NCBI GenBank assembly: GCA_029565065.1
Contig: JAKQOW010000017.1
Span: forward strand, 124,001 to 188,000
DNA length: 64,000 nt
Source: Acidobacteriota bacterium
GTDB lineage: Bacteria > Acidobacteriota > JAAYUB01
Direction of reading: 5' to 3'
Shown here: piece by piece, positions 26,001 through 33,984 of the stretch
Position numbering within the stretch: position 1 is the first letter of the stretch
Layout: each line of letters starts with the position of its first letter
The notes under the pieces: generated by a model
Databases searched by the model: none
Seen by the model: only the letters and a program-made list of their open reading frames with translations
What the model was told of the DNA's origin: nothing
Made by a program: the position numbers and the translations under genes

Positions 26001-26286
26001 CGAACTCCAGGATGACGTACGATTCGCCGGCGCGGCTCACCGAGGAGACGCGGACGATGTTGTTCACGACGCCCACCGCTTCTTCGATGGGCTTGGTGAT
26101 GACGTCCTCGACCTCGGCCGGTGCGGCGCCCTCGTAGATCGTCTTGACCGTGAGGGACGGGTAGGTGATGTCCGGCAGCAGGTTCACCGCCAGGCGGCTG
26201 TAGGAAACAACGCCGAAGATCACCAGCGCCAGGATGAGCATGCTGGTGGTGACCGACCGGCGGATGGAGAATTCGACCAGTCGCAT
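23095..26286 (-). CDS. RND efflux pump inner-membrane subunit (first of tandem pair)
   Basis: The protein has 1063 residues and starts three bases after the membrane-fusion gene stop. It carries 'FSIRRSVTTSMLILALVIFG', 'LPDITYPSLTVKTIYEGAAP', the transmembrane signature 'GLALGIGMLVDNSIVVLESI' with an Asp, and the C-terminal 'TLVLIPVLYLWIIREKQ'. A tandem RND pair with one fusion protein recalls MdtABC, in which two different RND subunits form one pump. Here the two proteins are clearly diverged, so a hetero-oligomer is plausible. A charged cytoplasmic-loop stretch near residues 490-530 is longer than usual by eye. Confidence 0.95.
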   Translation of the reverse strand: MRLVEFSIRRSVTTSMLILALVIFGVVSYSRLAVNLLPDITYPSLTVKTIYEGAAPAEVEDVITKPIEEAVGVVNNIVRVSSVSRAGESYVILEFDWKTNMDFAGLNVREKLDLVQLPDDAEKPVLLKYDPSSDPILRIGVTGNQNLAQIRLLSEEKVKPYLENIQGVAAVKVNGGLEEEIYVELDHGKLNTLNLPITQITSRLAQENINLSGGILDEGRRRFLVRTLSQFQQVDEIGDVIVARRGSANVLLKDIGRVYSGYKDRTVITKLDGREVIELAVYKAADANTILVADAVKQRAQDLLPDINVGGVRLALTPVFDQSIFIRQAVDEVLDTGILGGILAVFVLFLFLRDFKSTSIISLSIPLSVVITFFFMYMFDLSLNIMSLGGLALGIGMLVDNSIVVLESIQRFREEGLGVFEAAMKGASDVGMAVTASTLTTICVFLPIVFVEGVARQLFADQALTVTFSLSASLLVSLTLIPMLASKGIRPAAEVDGAAGAPEQPPAGGVRRALHFVAVVLPGLILGLVSRAIRLVWKGILLLLTPFTWSFNIAYTALSRVYERLLLYALDHRTVVLLVTLVLTVASLAIYPLLGGELIPEVRQGQLSVTLNRAEGTPIDNTQQTVDLLMNEIREIDGIAGVYAVTGLSTQSGMSIEENKENAAWLYIQMDDTVTPAAEDHILEQIRTRVAPLPGLDYKFSRPTFFSFKSPVEVFVQGYNQQVLARMANRLTGEMGRLRGLTDLKASTEAGNPEVQIVFNRQRLSAYGLTIQGVATAIRNQILGDVATEFVRPDRKVDIRVRLPEEQRQTLAQIRELKIHDSSGNTIPLTTVASLEVAEGPAEIRRLNQQRVALISGNVEGRDLASVIAEIRGVIAANPMPTGFTAFLGGQSEEQAVAFQSMAFAVLLAIFLIYLVMASQFESLVQPLIIMFSIPFSVVGVLLTLWLTRQSISVVVFIGIIILAGVVVNNAIVLLDCVNHLRAGGLAIRDAVIKACHLRLRPILMTTSTTVLGLLPMAVGMARGAELRKPLALTLIGGLTSSTLLTLVLIPVLYLWIIREKQS

Positions 26287-26289
26287 GGA

Positions 26290-27777
26290 TTACTTCTTCC
26301 CGTATTTTTCCATCAGTTGCTGGAAGAACGCCCGGCGTTTCTCAGGATCGCGGAAGAGATCGGGATCGCTCTTGCGCTTGGCCTCGACCTCGGCGCGGGC
26401 GTCGGCATTCTGCATGATCTCGGCCATGGGACCGCGCATCATGCCGGCGCCGGGAGCGCCGCCCTGGCCGCTGCCGGGGGCGCCCATTCCACCGGGGCTT
26501 TCCGCACCCGCCGGGCCGCCGGCGGCCGGACGGGCGGCGGCGGTCTTGCGGACCGCCTGCTGCGCCGCCTGCTGGGCGCGGGCCATCTGCTCCTCGCGGC
26601 TCTCGCCTTCCATGGCCGCGACCTGGACGGCAAACCCCTCGTCCAGGCTGTCCTGGCCCACCGTGACCACCTTCTCGCCCGGCTGCAGGCCGCTGGTCAC
26701 TTCCACCCACGGCTCCTCGGTGAAGCCCAGGGTGACCTTGCGCTTCTGCACCTTGTCCCCTTCGCCGATGATGAAGACCCAGTCTTCCTCCTTCTCGTGC
26801 CAGATCGCCTTGCGGTAGATCCGTACCACGTCCTGGTGCACCGAGGTGGTCAGGAAGACGTTGACGAACATGCCCGGCTTGAGCTGCCGGGAGGCGTCGC
26901 GGATCTCGACGGTCACCTTGCCGGTGCCGGTGGCTGCGTCGATGGTGGGGCTGATGAGTTTGACGGTGCCGGTGAAGCGATTGTCGGGGAGCGATTCCGG
27001 CTCAATGCGGGCAGTTAGCCCTTCGCGGAGCCGGTGCAGTTCGGTCTCGGGGACAAACACCCGGGCCAACAACAGGTTCAGGTCGGCCATGGCGGCGACC
27101 TTGTCGTTGGCCTTGACCATGTCGCCCGTCTCCACCAGCCGCTCGCTGATCACGCCGTCGATGGGCGAGATGATCTCAGTGTTCTCGAGCTGGATCTTGG
27201 CGGCGGCGTAACGCTCCCGCGCCACCTTCAGGTCGAACTCCGCGTTCTCCAGAGCCAGTTGGGAGTAGTCATCATCCAGCTTGGACTTCTCGTACTCCTG
27301 GGTGCTGACCAGCTTCTCCCGGAATAGTTCTTCGTTGCGCTTGTAATCGCTGGCGGCCTGCTCCTTGCGCACCTTGGCCTGCGACAGGGCGATCTCGGCC
27401 TGGTTCACAGCCAGGGCGCTCTGGTTGTACGTGTTGCGGATCTCCCGGTCGTCCAGCTTGATGAGTACCTTGCCGACGGGGACGTAGTTGCCTTCCTCGA
27501 AGTTGACGCTGGCGGCGATGCCGGTGGCCTTGGAGAAGACGTCGACGCTGCGGACGGCGTCCAGCGTGGTGGAGGCCATGATGAAGGTGGCCACGTCGCC
27601 GCGGTCGGCCAGCTGTGCCTTGACCGACACGGTGGGGCCGGCGCCGCCGGGCCGCATGCCGTTGGCGCCGTTGGGGCGGCCGTTGGCGCCGTTGGCGGCC
27701 GGAGTGCCGCACCCGGCGGCGAGCAGGACCAGAGCGGTCAGGCTGACAATCGAAATGTGACGAAATGCGTGTTTCAT
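26290..27777 (-). CDS. RND periplasmic membrane-fusion lipoprotein
   Basis: The protein has 495 residues from the ATG at 27775-27777; another ATG at 27792 is possible, and neither has a clear ribosome site. The signal 'TALVLLAAGCG' is a lipobox. A Gly/Asn/Pro linker precedes the lipoyl-like and hairpin regions ('GIAASVNFEEGNYVPVGKVL', 'YKRNEELFREKLVSTQEYEK'), then 'IISPIDGVISERLVETGDMV' and the barrel. The C-terminus carries an extra tail of about 100 residues: a Gly/Ala/Pro-rich stretch followed by a charged helix ('DPEKRRAFFQQLMEKYGKK'). It is the first gene of the three-gene pump operon, and no TolC gene follows in the operon. Confidence 0.9.
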   Translation of the reverse strand: MKHAFRHISIVSLTALVLLAAGCGTPAANGANGRPNGANGMRPGGAGPTVSVKAQLADRGDVATFIMASTTLDAVRSVDVFSKATGIAASVNFEEGNYVPVGKVLIKLDDREIRNTYNQSALAVNQAEIALSQAKVRKEQAASDYKRNEELFREKLVSTQEYEKSKLDDDYSQLALENAEFDLKVARERYAAAKIQLENTEIISPIDGVISERLVETGDMVKANDKVAAMADLNLLLARVFVPETELHRLREGLTARIEPESLPDNRFTGTVKLISPTIDAATGTGKVTVEIRDASRQLKPGMFVNVFLTTSVHQDVVRIYRKAIWHEKEEDWVFIIGEGDKVQKRKVTLGFTEEPWVEVTSGLQPGEKVVTVGQDSLDEGFAVQVAAMEGESREEQMARAQQAAQQAVRKTAAARPAAGGPAGAESPGGMGAPGSGQGGAPGAGMMRGPMAEIMQNADARAEVEAKRKSDPDLFRDPEKRRAFFQQLMEKYGKK

Positions 27778-28096
27778 GATGTAAAAACCCATTTATGGAA
27801 TGCGAACTGCTTTCTACGCCGGTCAGTGTGGAAAGTTGCAACGCCGGACAGAATCAATCCCGATTGTGTGTCCGGGGTCACATGTGGAAAGATCAAGATG
27901 CGCAAATGGCGGCCGCAGGTTCTGAATATCCGGGGGCATCCGTCAACCGCCGCCTAAGCCCAGCGGGCGCCTGCACGACTTCCGGGTGATTGAGAGTCCG
28001 TTCCCCTGCCGGCTGTGGCTCCAAGAAATGTTCAACCCCCGACAGCCCTTTTGGTTTCAAAAAAACTGCCGGGCGACTGGCGGCGAGAGCGGACGG
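27778..28096. other. Pump-operon upstream region with a pair of direct repeats
   Basis: This 319-base stretch holds no gene I can support. Two direct repeats of the form GGTCA..TGTGGAAAG occur at 27821-27835 and 27876-27891, upstream of the minus-strand pump operon. They could be regulator sites. No convincing -35/-10 pair is visible, and the porin 3' end lies at its right border. Confidence 0.4.
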
Positions 28097-29371
28097 TCAG
28101 AAACTGGCCTCCAGGTTGAATTGGAGCCGGTTCCACCGGTCGGAACCCGACACCTTGTCGGTGATGTAGAGGGTCGGCCCGAAGGTGATCCGGTCTTGGA
28201 AGCTGTACTTGAAGGTGATCTGAGAACCCTTCCGGTTGGCGTTGCCGAAGTCGCTGTCCACATAGGCGCCCACCAGGGCGTTGGCGTCGATGCGGGTGTA
28301 GCGGTAGAACACCGACCACTGGCCGGTCTTCCGGTTCTGGCCGACCTGGCCGCCCAGACTCCAGGCGGTGTTCTCATCCGCGTGAGGTCCCTCGGCGCCG
28401 ACGTTGACGGCGTAGTCCGCGTAGGCCATGACGGGGTACCGCCATCCCGTGTAATCGACCTGGCCCACGGCATCGACGATGTCGAAATCGCCGGCGTCCA
28501 GCACCGTCACGCCGTCGACGGTGGTGGTGATATTGCCTTTGGCGTACTTGAAGTTGGCCGCATAGTTGTGAAAGTCGTAATAGCAGACGGCGCCGGTGAT
28601 CCGCCAGGGGCCGGCCCCGGCCCTCAGGCCGCCCTGATAGGCCAGCATGAAGGCATCGTTCCCGTCGGTGACCTCGCGGATGACGGTCTGTCCCAGGGTG
28701 GCGAACACCTCGACCGAGTCGTTCGCAAAACTGAGCTGCTCGTAAAAGCCCTCCGGGTTGACGTCGGTGTCCCAGACCATAGGTGAGGAAATCCAGGGAT
28801 TCTGGAACTTGCCGCCGCCCAGGGTGACATGCCGGCCGAGTTCCGGGGGCGTCCACGCCAGATAGGCCTGGTCCAGCCAGATGCCCTTGCCGTCGAAGCT
28901 GTCCGTGAAGGTCTGGTTGGTGGAGATCGAATCGGATCCGAAATCCCAGCCCGGCACGGCCTTGGCCATGCCGGAAGCCAGCCGGAACACTCCCTTGACA
29001 CCATGGCCCAGGTCAGCTTCCAGCTTCACGCGGGCCCGGAGCCGAAAACCTTGGCGGTCGGCGATGGCTTCATCCTCATAATAGATGCTGTCGTAGCGCA
29101 GGCGGAAATCGCCGCTGAACTTGATCCGCGACAGGCCGCGGGTGCCGAGTTCTTTCGCAACTTCCTTCTGGACGGCCTCCGCGGCGGATTGCGGCTGGCC
29201 GGCCGCCTGCTGCCGCACCTCCGCCTTCAATTCATCCAGCACGGCCTGCTGGGCAACGAGCTGCTGCTCCAACTGCCGGATCCTCTCCTCCAGGGCGGCG
29301 GTGTCCGCCCGCAGGATAGGGCCGAGGGCGACGGCCAGCGCCAGGATGAGGGTCCAACGCATTGTTCTCAT
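28097..29371 (-). CDS. Putative outer-membrane porin with N-terminal coiled coil
   Basis: The protein has 424 residues. The ATG at 29371 has AAGGAG seven bases upstream. After the signal peptide ('LILALAVALGPILRA') comes a coiled coil of about 40 residues ('LEERIRQLEQQLVAQQAVLD'). An Ala/Gln linker and a beta-barrel follow ('KFSGDFRLRYDSIYYEDEAI', 'FRLRARVKLEADLGHGVKGV', 'ITFKYSFQDRITFGPTLYI'), ending in Phe ('LEASF'), as expected for barrel insertion. The layout fits the putative-porin family (Porin_5). It forms a single-gene unit, convergent with nothing, and is divergent from the symporter. Confidence 0.85.
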   Translation of the reverse strand: MRTMRWTLILALAVALGPILRADTAALEERIRQLEQQLVAQQAVLDELKAEVRQQAAGQPQSAAEAVQKEVAKELGTRGLSRIKFSGDFRLRYDSIYYEDEAIADRQGFRLRARVKLEADLGHGVKGVFRLASGMAKAVPGWDFGSDSISTNQTFTDSFDGKGIWLDQAYLAWTPPELGRHVTLGGGKFQNPWISSPMVWDTDVNPEGFYEQLSFANDSVEVFATLGQTVIREVTDGNDAFMLAYQGGLRAGAGPWRITGAVCYYDFHNYAANFKYAKGNITTTVDGVTVLDAGDFDIVDAVGQVDYTGWRYPVMAYADYAVNVGAEGPHADENTAWSLGGQVGQNRKTGQWSVFYRYTRIDANALVGAYVDSDFGNANRKGSQITFKYSFQDRITFGPTLYITDKVSGSDRWNRLQFNLEASF

Positions 29372-29449
29372 GGGATGGCTCCTTCGTCGGGCTGTCCCCT
29401 CAGGACCGGGGAACGGCTGCAGCCGAAAAATGAACGTTCGGTTTAGATC

Positions 29450-29480
29450 ATGTTAAAACAGCCGCCACCCATCCGGTCAA
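29450..29480 (-). promoter_or_regulatory. Candidate promoter for the porin
   Basis: On the minus strand TTGACC (29475-29480) is followed at loose spacing by an AT-rich TTTTAACA stretch (29450-29457). Two perfect palindromes lie downstream in the leader: GAACGTTC (29431-29438) and CGGCTGCAGCCG (29413-29424). They could be operator sites. Confidence 0.35.
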
Positions 29481-29588
29481 CTGTTTTGAAGCGGCGGGGC
29501 GGGCGGGCGACCGGCGGAAGTGATTGCCTTCGGCGGGCGATTCCGGTACATTGGGCCCATTCTGTCCCCATCCAAAGGAGCGGTGAAG

Positions 29589-31016
29589 ATGGTCTGGATT
29601 TTCCTCGGCTATCTGGTGCTGACCCTGGTGCTGGGCCTGTGGCAGGCCACGCGCACGAAGTCGCAGGCGGATTTCGTGTTGGGCGGATCCAAGCTGCCTG
29701 GCTGGATGCTGGCGCTGTCGGAGCGGGCCACCGGTGAATCAGCCTGGCTGCTGCTTGGGTTCACCGGCCTGGTGTTCGCCAAGGGACTGTCGGCGATCTG
29801 GGTGGGCGTGGGCTGTCTGACCGGGATCAGCACCGCCTGGCTCGTGCTGGCGGCCAAGTTCCGGTCGGAATCGGAGCGGTACCGGGCCATGACCATGCCC
29901 GAGTATTTTTCAGCCAAGTTTCCCGACAAGGCAAACACCATCCGCCTGGTGTCCACGCTCATCATTGTCTTCTTCTTCGTGTTCTACGTGGGCGCGCAGT
30001 TCGCCGGGGCGGGCAAGACCATCCAGACCACCTTCGGACTGGAGCCCATCTACGGACAGATCATCTGCGCGGTGGTGATTCTGCTCTACGCCACCATCGG
30101 CGGTTTCATCAGCGTGGTGGCCGTGGACGTCTTCCAGTCCGTCCTCATGATCATCACCCTGATCGTGACGCCGCTGGTGCTGCTGATCCAGGTGGCCGAC
30201 CGAGGGCTGAGCATCCCGGCCGCGCTGGCCACGTCCGGCACGGGAATGGATTCGTGGACCGGCGGGCTGGCCGGATTCGCCGGCGGGCTCATCATCTTCA
30301 ACCACTTTGCCTGGTTCTTCGGCTACCTGGGCGGCCAGCCCCAGCTCAATGCCCGCTTCATGGGCATGCGCGACGACCGCCAGGTGCGGATCGGCCGGAA
30401 CATCGCCATCACCTGGACGGTGCTGGCGTACGCCGGGGCGGTGGGCATCGGTCTGGGGGCGCTGACCCTGTTTGGACGCCAGACGGTGCCCGACGCCGAA
30501 ATGGTCCTGCCCTATGTGCTCAATACGATGTTCCCGTGGTGGCTGGCCGGCGTGCTGCTGGCCGGCGCGGTGGCGGCCATGGTCTCCACGGCCGAGAGCA
30601 TGCTCATCGTCGCCGGCACGTCCATCAGCCAAGATGTCTACCAGGGCATCGTCCGAAAAGGGCAGGCTCCCGACCGCACGGTACTGATGGTTTCGCGCGC
30701 GGCGACGCTGGCGGTGGGCCTGCTGGGGCTGGTGATGGCCCTGACGACGGAGAAGCTGATCTACACGATTGTCTCTTACGCCTGGGCCGGCATCGGCTGT
30801 TCGTTCGCGCCGGCGGTGCTGCTGTCGTTCTACTGGGACCGCTTCCGCGGCGCCGGTGTGGTGACCGCCCTCGTGACCGGCCTGGTGACCACGGTGATCT
30901 GGATCGCCACCGGCCTGGACGCGACCGTCACGGCCATGGGCGTCACCTTCGCCGTCGCCATGGGCTCGGCGGTCTTGGTCACCCTGGCCCGACCGGCCAA
31001 ATCAGCCGGTCATTGA
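29589..31016 (+). CDS. Sodium:solute symporter (PutP-like)
   Basis: The protein has 475 residues. The ATG at 29589 has AGGAG eight bases upstream. About 13 hydrophobic segments are visible. Early family signatures are 'SERATGESAWLLLGFTGLVF' and 'YRAMTMPEYFSAKFPDK'; the SSS signature region reads 'GGLIIFNHFAWFFGYLGGQP' and 'LLAGAVAAMVSTAESMLIVA'. The family couples sodium entry to uptake of proline or other small solutes; the similarity is greatest to sodium/proline symporters. It acts in the inner membrane. It stands alone between a divergent porin and a convergent zinc-ribbon gene. Confidence 0.9.
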   Translation: MVWIFLGYLVLTLVLGLWQATRTKSQADFVLGGSKLPGWMLALSERATGESAWLLLGFTGLVFAKGLSAIWVGVGCLTGISTAWLVLAAKFRSESERYRAMTMPEYFSAKFPDKANTIRLVSTLIIVFFFVFYVGAQFAGAGKTIQTTFGLEPIYGQIICAVVILLYATIGGFISVVAVDVFQSVLMIITLIVTPLVLLIQVADRGLSIPAALATSGTGMDSWTGGLAGFAGGLIIFNHFAWFFGYLGGQPQLNARFMGMRDDRQVRIGRNIAITWTVLAYAGAVGIGLGALTLFGRQTVPDAEMVLPYVLNTMFPWWLAGVLLAGAVAAMVSTAESMLIVAGTSISQDVYQGIVRKGQAPDRTVLMVSRAATLAVGLLGLVMALTTEKLIYTIVSYAWAGIGCSFAPAVLLSFYWDRFRGAGVVTALVTGLVTTVIWIATGLDATVTAMGVTFAVAMGSAVLVTLARPAKSAGH

Positions 31017-31024
31017 TGGAGAAC

Positions 31025-31045
31025 GAGCCTCAAGCCCCGAGCCTC
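31025..31045. repeat. Short heptamer patch
   Basis: GAGCCTC, AAGCCCC, GAGCCTC occupy the gap between the convergent symporter and zinc-ribbon genes. GAGCCTC is the same unit as at 12038-12058. Confidence 0.5.
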
Positions 31046-31072
31046 GTTGCATGATGTTGGATTCGGCGAATA

Positions 31073-31489
31073 TCAGATCTTGAACAGATCGTCGAACGCC
31101 TTGCGGGCGTCGTTGACCGGCCCTTCTTTCCGCTCTTCCACAGCCTTTTCGAAGAGAATCTTGGGGCGGAACTGCGGGCATTCGTTGCGGACGTTCTTGC
31201 CGTCGATCCGCCGCGTCACCGGCTGCATGCACTCGTTGGGGGCGCCGGGGTCGAAGAACTTGCAGTTGCGGCAGGTGCGCAGGTCGGCGTTGCAGGCGCG
31301 GCAGGTGTCGGTGGGTTTCAATTCATCCGTGAACTGGACGTTGGCGGAGCACTCGGTGCAGCGGATGGTCCGCCGGTAGCGCGTCTCCACGCGGCCGCGG
31401 GCGTGCTCGCCGTTGCCGGCGGGGCGTGGGCGGGCCGGCCGCTCGGAATCGCCGTCCTGATAGCCCTTTTGCTTGTACTTGCGGCTCAT
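31073..31489 (-). CDS. Small zinc-ribbon protein
   Basis: The protein has 138 residues, with GGAGG ten bases before the ATG at 31487-31489. After a basic, disordered N-terminus it has 'IRCTECSANVQF', 'CRACNADLRTCRNCKFFDPG' and 'NECMQPVTRRIDGKNVRNEC'. These form several Cys pairs suited to zinc binding. It is cytoplasmic by the lack of a signal peptide. The role is unknown; nucleic-acid binding or a chaperone-like function is possible. Its promoter lies in the AT-rich divergent region toward the DUF1460 gene. Confidence 0.7.
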   Translation of the reverse strand: MSRKYKQKGYQDGDSERPARPRPAGNGEHARGRVETRYRRTIRCTECSANVQFTDELKPTDTCRACNADLRTCRNCKFFDPGAPNECMQPVTRRIDGKNVRNECPQFRPKILFEKAVEERKEGPVNDARKAFDDLFKI

Positions 31490-31584
31490 GCGAGCCTCCA
31501 TTGGGAAAGATGGTCCCGTCCGGTGGGCGGCCTCGTTTGTCAACCTCACAATTGGAAACGAGCGGGCGGGGTCTAGGAAACACC

Positions 31585-31612
31585 ATTATACACAAAACAG
31601 CCGAGTCAAGAA
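31585..31612 (-). promoter_or_regulatory. Promoter for the zinc-ribbon gene
   Basis: On the minus strand a perfect TATAAT (31585-31590) follows TTCTTG (31607-31612) with a 16-base spacer. On the plus strand TAGAAT (31619-31624) could serve the DUF1460 gene. Confidence 0.45.
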
Positions 31613-31660
31613 AAGTGTTAGAATGGGGCCACCCGGCGGAGGCTGGGAATACGATCCACC

Positions 31661-32413
31661 ATGAACACCGGGACTCGTAATATCCGGACAGAGCATGCAC
31701 CGGAGCGGCTGGCGGCGCTGCTGGCGGCCGCGCCGGCGGGGTGGCCGTACGGCGAGCGGGTGCGCCGGCTCTGCGCTGCGCTGGCGGGCGCGCCGTATCG
31801 CCGCGCGCCGCTGGGCGGCGGGCCGGGGCAGCCCGAGGCGTTCACCGCCGCGCTGGACGCGTTCGACTGCGTCACGTTCTGTGAGACCGTCATGGCGCTG
31901 GCGCGTTCGGCGGACGCGGCAGAATTCCTCGATCGTCTGCGGCTGATCCGTTACTCGAGCGGCCGGGTGACGTGGGAGGCGCGCCGGCACTACCTGTCCC
32001 GCTGGCTCGCGGACAACGCGGCCGAGGGCCGGTTGGCGCTGCTTCGGCATCCGGCGGGGAAGGCCCCGCGCGTGTGGACGCGGCGCCTGGCGGTGGTGGC
32101 GGGCCTGCCGCCGGAAACGGCCGGCGTGTGCGGCTGGCCCAAACGCGCGCTGGCTCCCTTCCGGGAGGCTGTGCGGGACGGCGACGTGGCGGGCTTCATC
32201 TCCACCCGCCGCGGGCTTGACTATTTCCACGTCGGCGTGCTCCTGGTTGAGGCCGGCGGGCCCGTGCTGGTGCACGCGGCCCGCTCGGCGGGCGGCGTCG
32301 TGCGCACGCCCCTGGCCGCGTTCCTGGCGGCGCACCGGATGAGCGGCGTCACCCTGGCCCGGCCGTGGCCCGAGCTGCCGCGGCCGGCGGAACCGGACGG
32401 AGGGACAGCATGA
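31661..32413 (+). CDS. DUF1460 amidase-like protein
   Basis: The protein has 250 residues. The motif 'AFDCVTFCETVMALARS' with a candidate catalytic Cys and 'YFHVGVLLVEAGGPVLVHAA' with the candidate His place it in DUF1460. This family has an NlpC/P60-like fold, and some members act as N-acetylmuramoyl-L-alanine amidases. No signal peptide is visible, which is unusual for a wall-degrading enzyme. Its stop codon overlaps the start of the next gene (ATGA), so the two are translationally coupled. Confidence 0.8.
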   Translation: MNTGTRNIRTEHAPERLAALLAAAPAGWPYGERVRRLCAALAGAPYRRAPLGGGPGQPEAFTAALDAFDCVTFCETVMALARSADAAEFLDRLRLIRYSSGRVTWEARRHYLSRWLADNAAEGRLALLRHPAGKAPRVWTRRLAVVAGLPPETAGVCGWPKRALAPFREAVRDGDVAGFISTRRGLDYFHVGVLLVEAGGPVLVHAARSAGGVVRTPLAAFLAAHRMSGVTLARPWPELPRPAEPDGGTA

Positions 32414-33882
32414 ACCGGTGGACGGTGGCCATCCGGGTGGACGACCCGGCCGTCGCGGCAGCGGCCGCGGCCGCCTGGGCGGGGCGAGAGTGGGTAGCCC
32501 GAGTGGTGCTCCTGGTCCCGGCGGACACCCCGGGGAGCCTGCCGCTCGGAGCGCCGGCGGACGTCCAGCGGGTGCCCGCCTTCCTCCCGGGCCGGGAACT
32601 GGAGCGGCTCGTCGACGGGATGGCCGGGGAATATCTGGCGCTGGTGGAGGAGCCGGTGGCCGCGGCCCCGGAAGCCGGCTTCCCGGAGCGGCTGGCGGCC
32701 GCGTTTGAACACCTGAACGCCGGGTGCCTCTACAGCCACTGGCGGCGCGAAACGCCCGACGGCGCCGTGGAGACGGTTCACGCGCCGCCGTTCATGCCCG
32801 GCTCCGCCCGCGACACCTTCCCGTGGGGGCCGCTGACGGCCTGGCGGCGCGAGGCGGTCGCGGCGGCGCTCGACGCCGGCGGGCCGCTCGCGCCCACGCG
32901 CTGGTCCGGTCCGGCGGAGCTGCGCCTGCGTCTGGCCCGCGCCGGCGCCGTCGCCCGCGTGCCCGAGGCGCTCTACCGCGTCCGGCCGGCGGCCGGTCCG
33001 GCGGCGGACGGGCACTTTGACTATCTGAGACGTGAAAACCAGGACCGCCAGAAGGAACTGGAGGCGGTGTTTACGGAACACCTTCGCCGCATCGGCGCGT
33101 GGCTGCCGCCGCCGGCGGCGCCCCTGCCGCCCGCAACCGGTGAGCACCCCGTGCTCGCCAGCGTGGTGATCCCGGTACGGAACCGGGCGCGGACCATCGG
33201 CGAGGCGGTGGCCAGCGCCGCGGACCAGCGGGCGGATTTTCCGTTCAACATCCTGGTGGTGGACAATTATTCCACCGACGGCACAGGCGCTGTCATCGAG
33301 GAATCGCGGCATCGCCATCCGCACGTCCACCGGCTGGTCCCGCCGCTCCCCGGCCGGGGGATCGGCGGCTGCTGGGGGCTGGCGGTCGAGTCGCCGCTCT
33401 GCGGGCTCTACGCGGTGCAACTCGACTCCGACGACCTCTACGCCGGGCCCGACACGCTTCAGCGCATGGTGGACGGCCTCCGCTCCGGCGGCGCCGCGCT
33501 TGCCGTGGGGAGCTACCGGCTGGTGGATCGCGACCTCAATGAGCTGCCGCCGGGGGTCATCGATCACCGCGAGTGGACGCCCGCCAACGGCCACAACAAC
33601 CTGCTCCGGGTGGAGGGGATCGGCGCGCCGCGGGCGTACCACGTGCCGGCGCTCCGCCGCGCGGGCTTCCCGGACGTGAGCTACGGCGAGGACTACGCGG
33701 CCGCCCTGGCTCTGAGCCGCACGTGGCCGGTGGCCCGGATCTTCGAGCCGGTGTACCTGTGCCGCCGCTGGGAGGGGAACACCGACAGCGGCCTCACCAG
33801 CCTCCAGCAGGCGCTCCACCATGAGTACAAGGACTTCGTGCGTACCGTGGAGCTGGCTGCGAGAGTGAAAAGGAAACGGTGA
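32410..33882 (+). CDS. Glycosyltransferase with two GT2-like domains, the first degenerate
   Basis: The protein has 490 residues, coupled to the DUF1460 gene by an ATGA overlap, with GGAGGG upstream. The second half is a standard family-2 glycosyltransferase: 'SVVIPVRNRARTIGEAVASA', 'ILVVDNYSTDGTGAVIEE', the DXD-type 'QLDSDDLYAGPDTL', then 'GEDYAAALALSRTWPVARI'. The first half resembles the same fold in its later part ('GCLYSHWRRETPDG', 'PWGPLTAWRREAV', 'AELRLRLARAGAVARVPEAL') but lacks the nucleotide-sugar motifs. It may be a non-catalytic, substrate-binding copy. No membrane segment is seen. The sugar is unknown. Confidence 0.8.
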   Translation: MNRWTVAIRVDDPAVAAAAAAAWAGREWVARVVLLVPADTPGSLPLGAPADVQRVPAFLPGRELERLVDGMAGEYLALVEEPVAAAPEAGFPERLAAAFEHLNAGCLYSHWRRETPDGAVETVHAPPFMPGSARDTFPWGPLTAWRREAVAAALDAGGPLAPTRWSGPAELRLRLARAGAVARVPEALYRVRPAAGPAADGHFDYLRRENQDRQKELEAVFTEHLRRIGAWLPPPAAPLPPATGEHPVLASVVIPVRNRARTIGEAVASAADQRADFPFNILVVDNYSTDGTGAVIEESRHRHPHVHRLVPPLPGRGIGGCWGLAVESPLCGLYAVQLDSDDLYAGPDTLQRMVDGLRSGGAALAVGSYRLVDRDLNELPPGVIDHREWTPANGHNNLLRVEGIGAPRAYHVPALRRAGFPDVSYGEDYAAALALSRTWPVARIFEPVYLCRRWEGNTDSGLTSLQQALHHEYKDFVRTVELAARVKRKR

Positions 33883-33915
33883 ACAGCAAACAGTAAACAG
33901 TGAAAGGCAAACAGC
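33881..33915. repeat. Heptamer patch starting in a stop codon
   Basis: GAACAGC, AAACAGT, AAACAGT, GAAAGGC, AAACAGC follow one another from inside the glycosyltransferase stop codon. The rest of the gap to the DUF3667 gene is unremarkable. Confidence 0.65.
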
Positions 33916-33984
33916 GAGTCGTCAGACGGCGGAGAGGGAGAGAGTTGCTCGGGTGTTCCGCCCGGGCCCACCTGATCCGGATGC

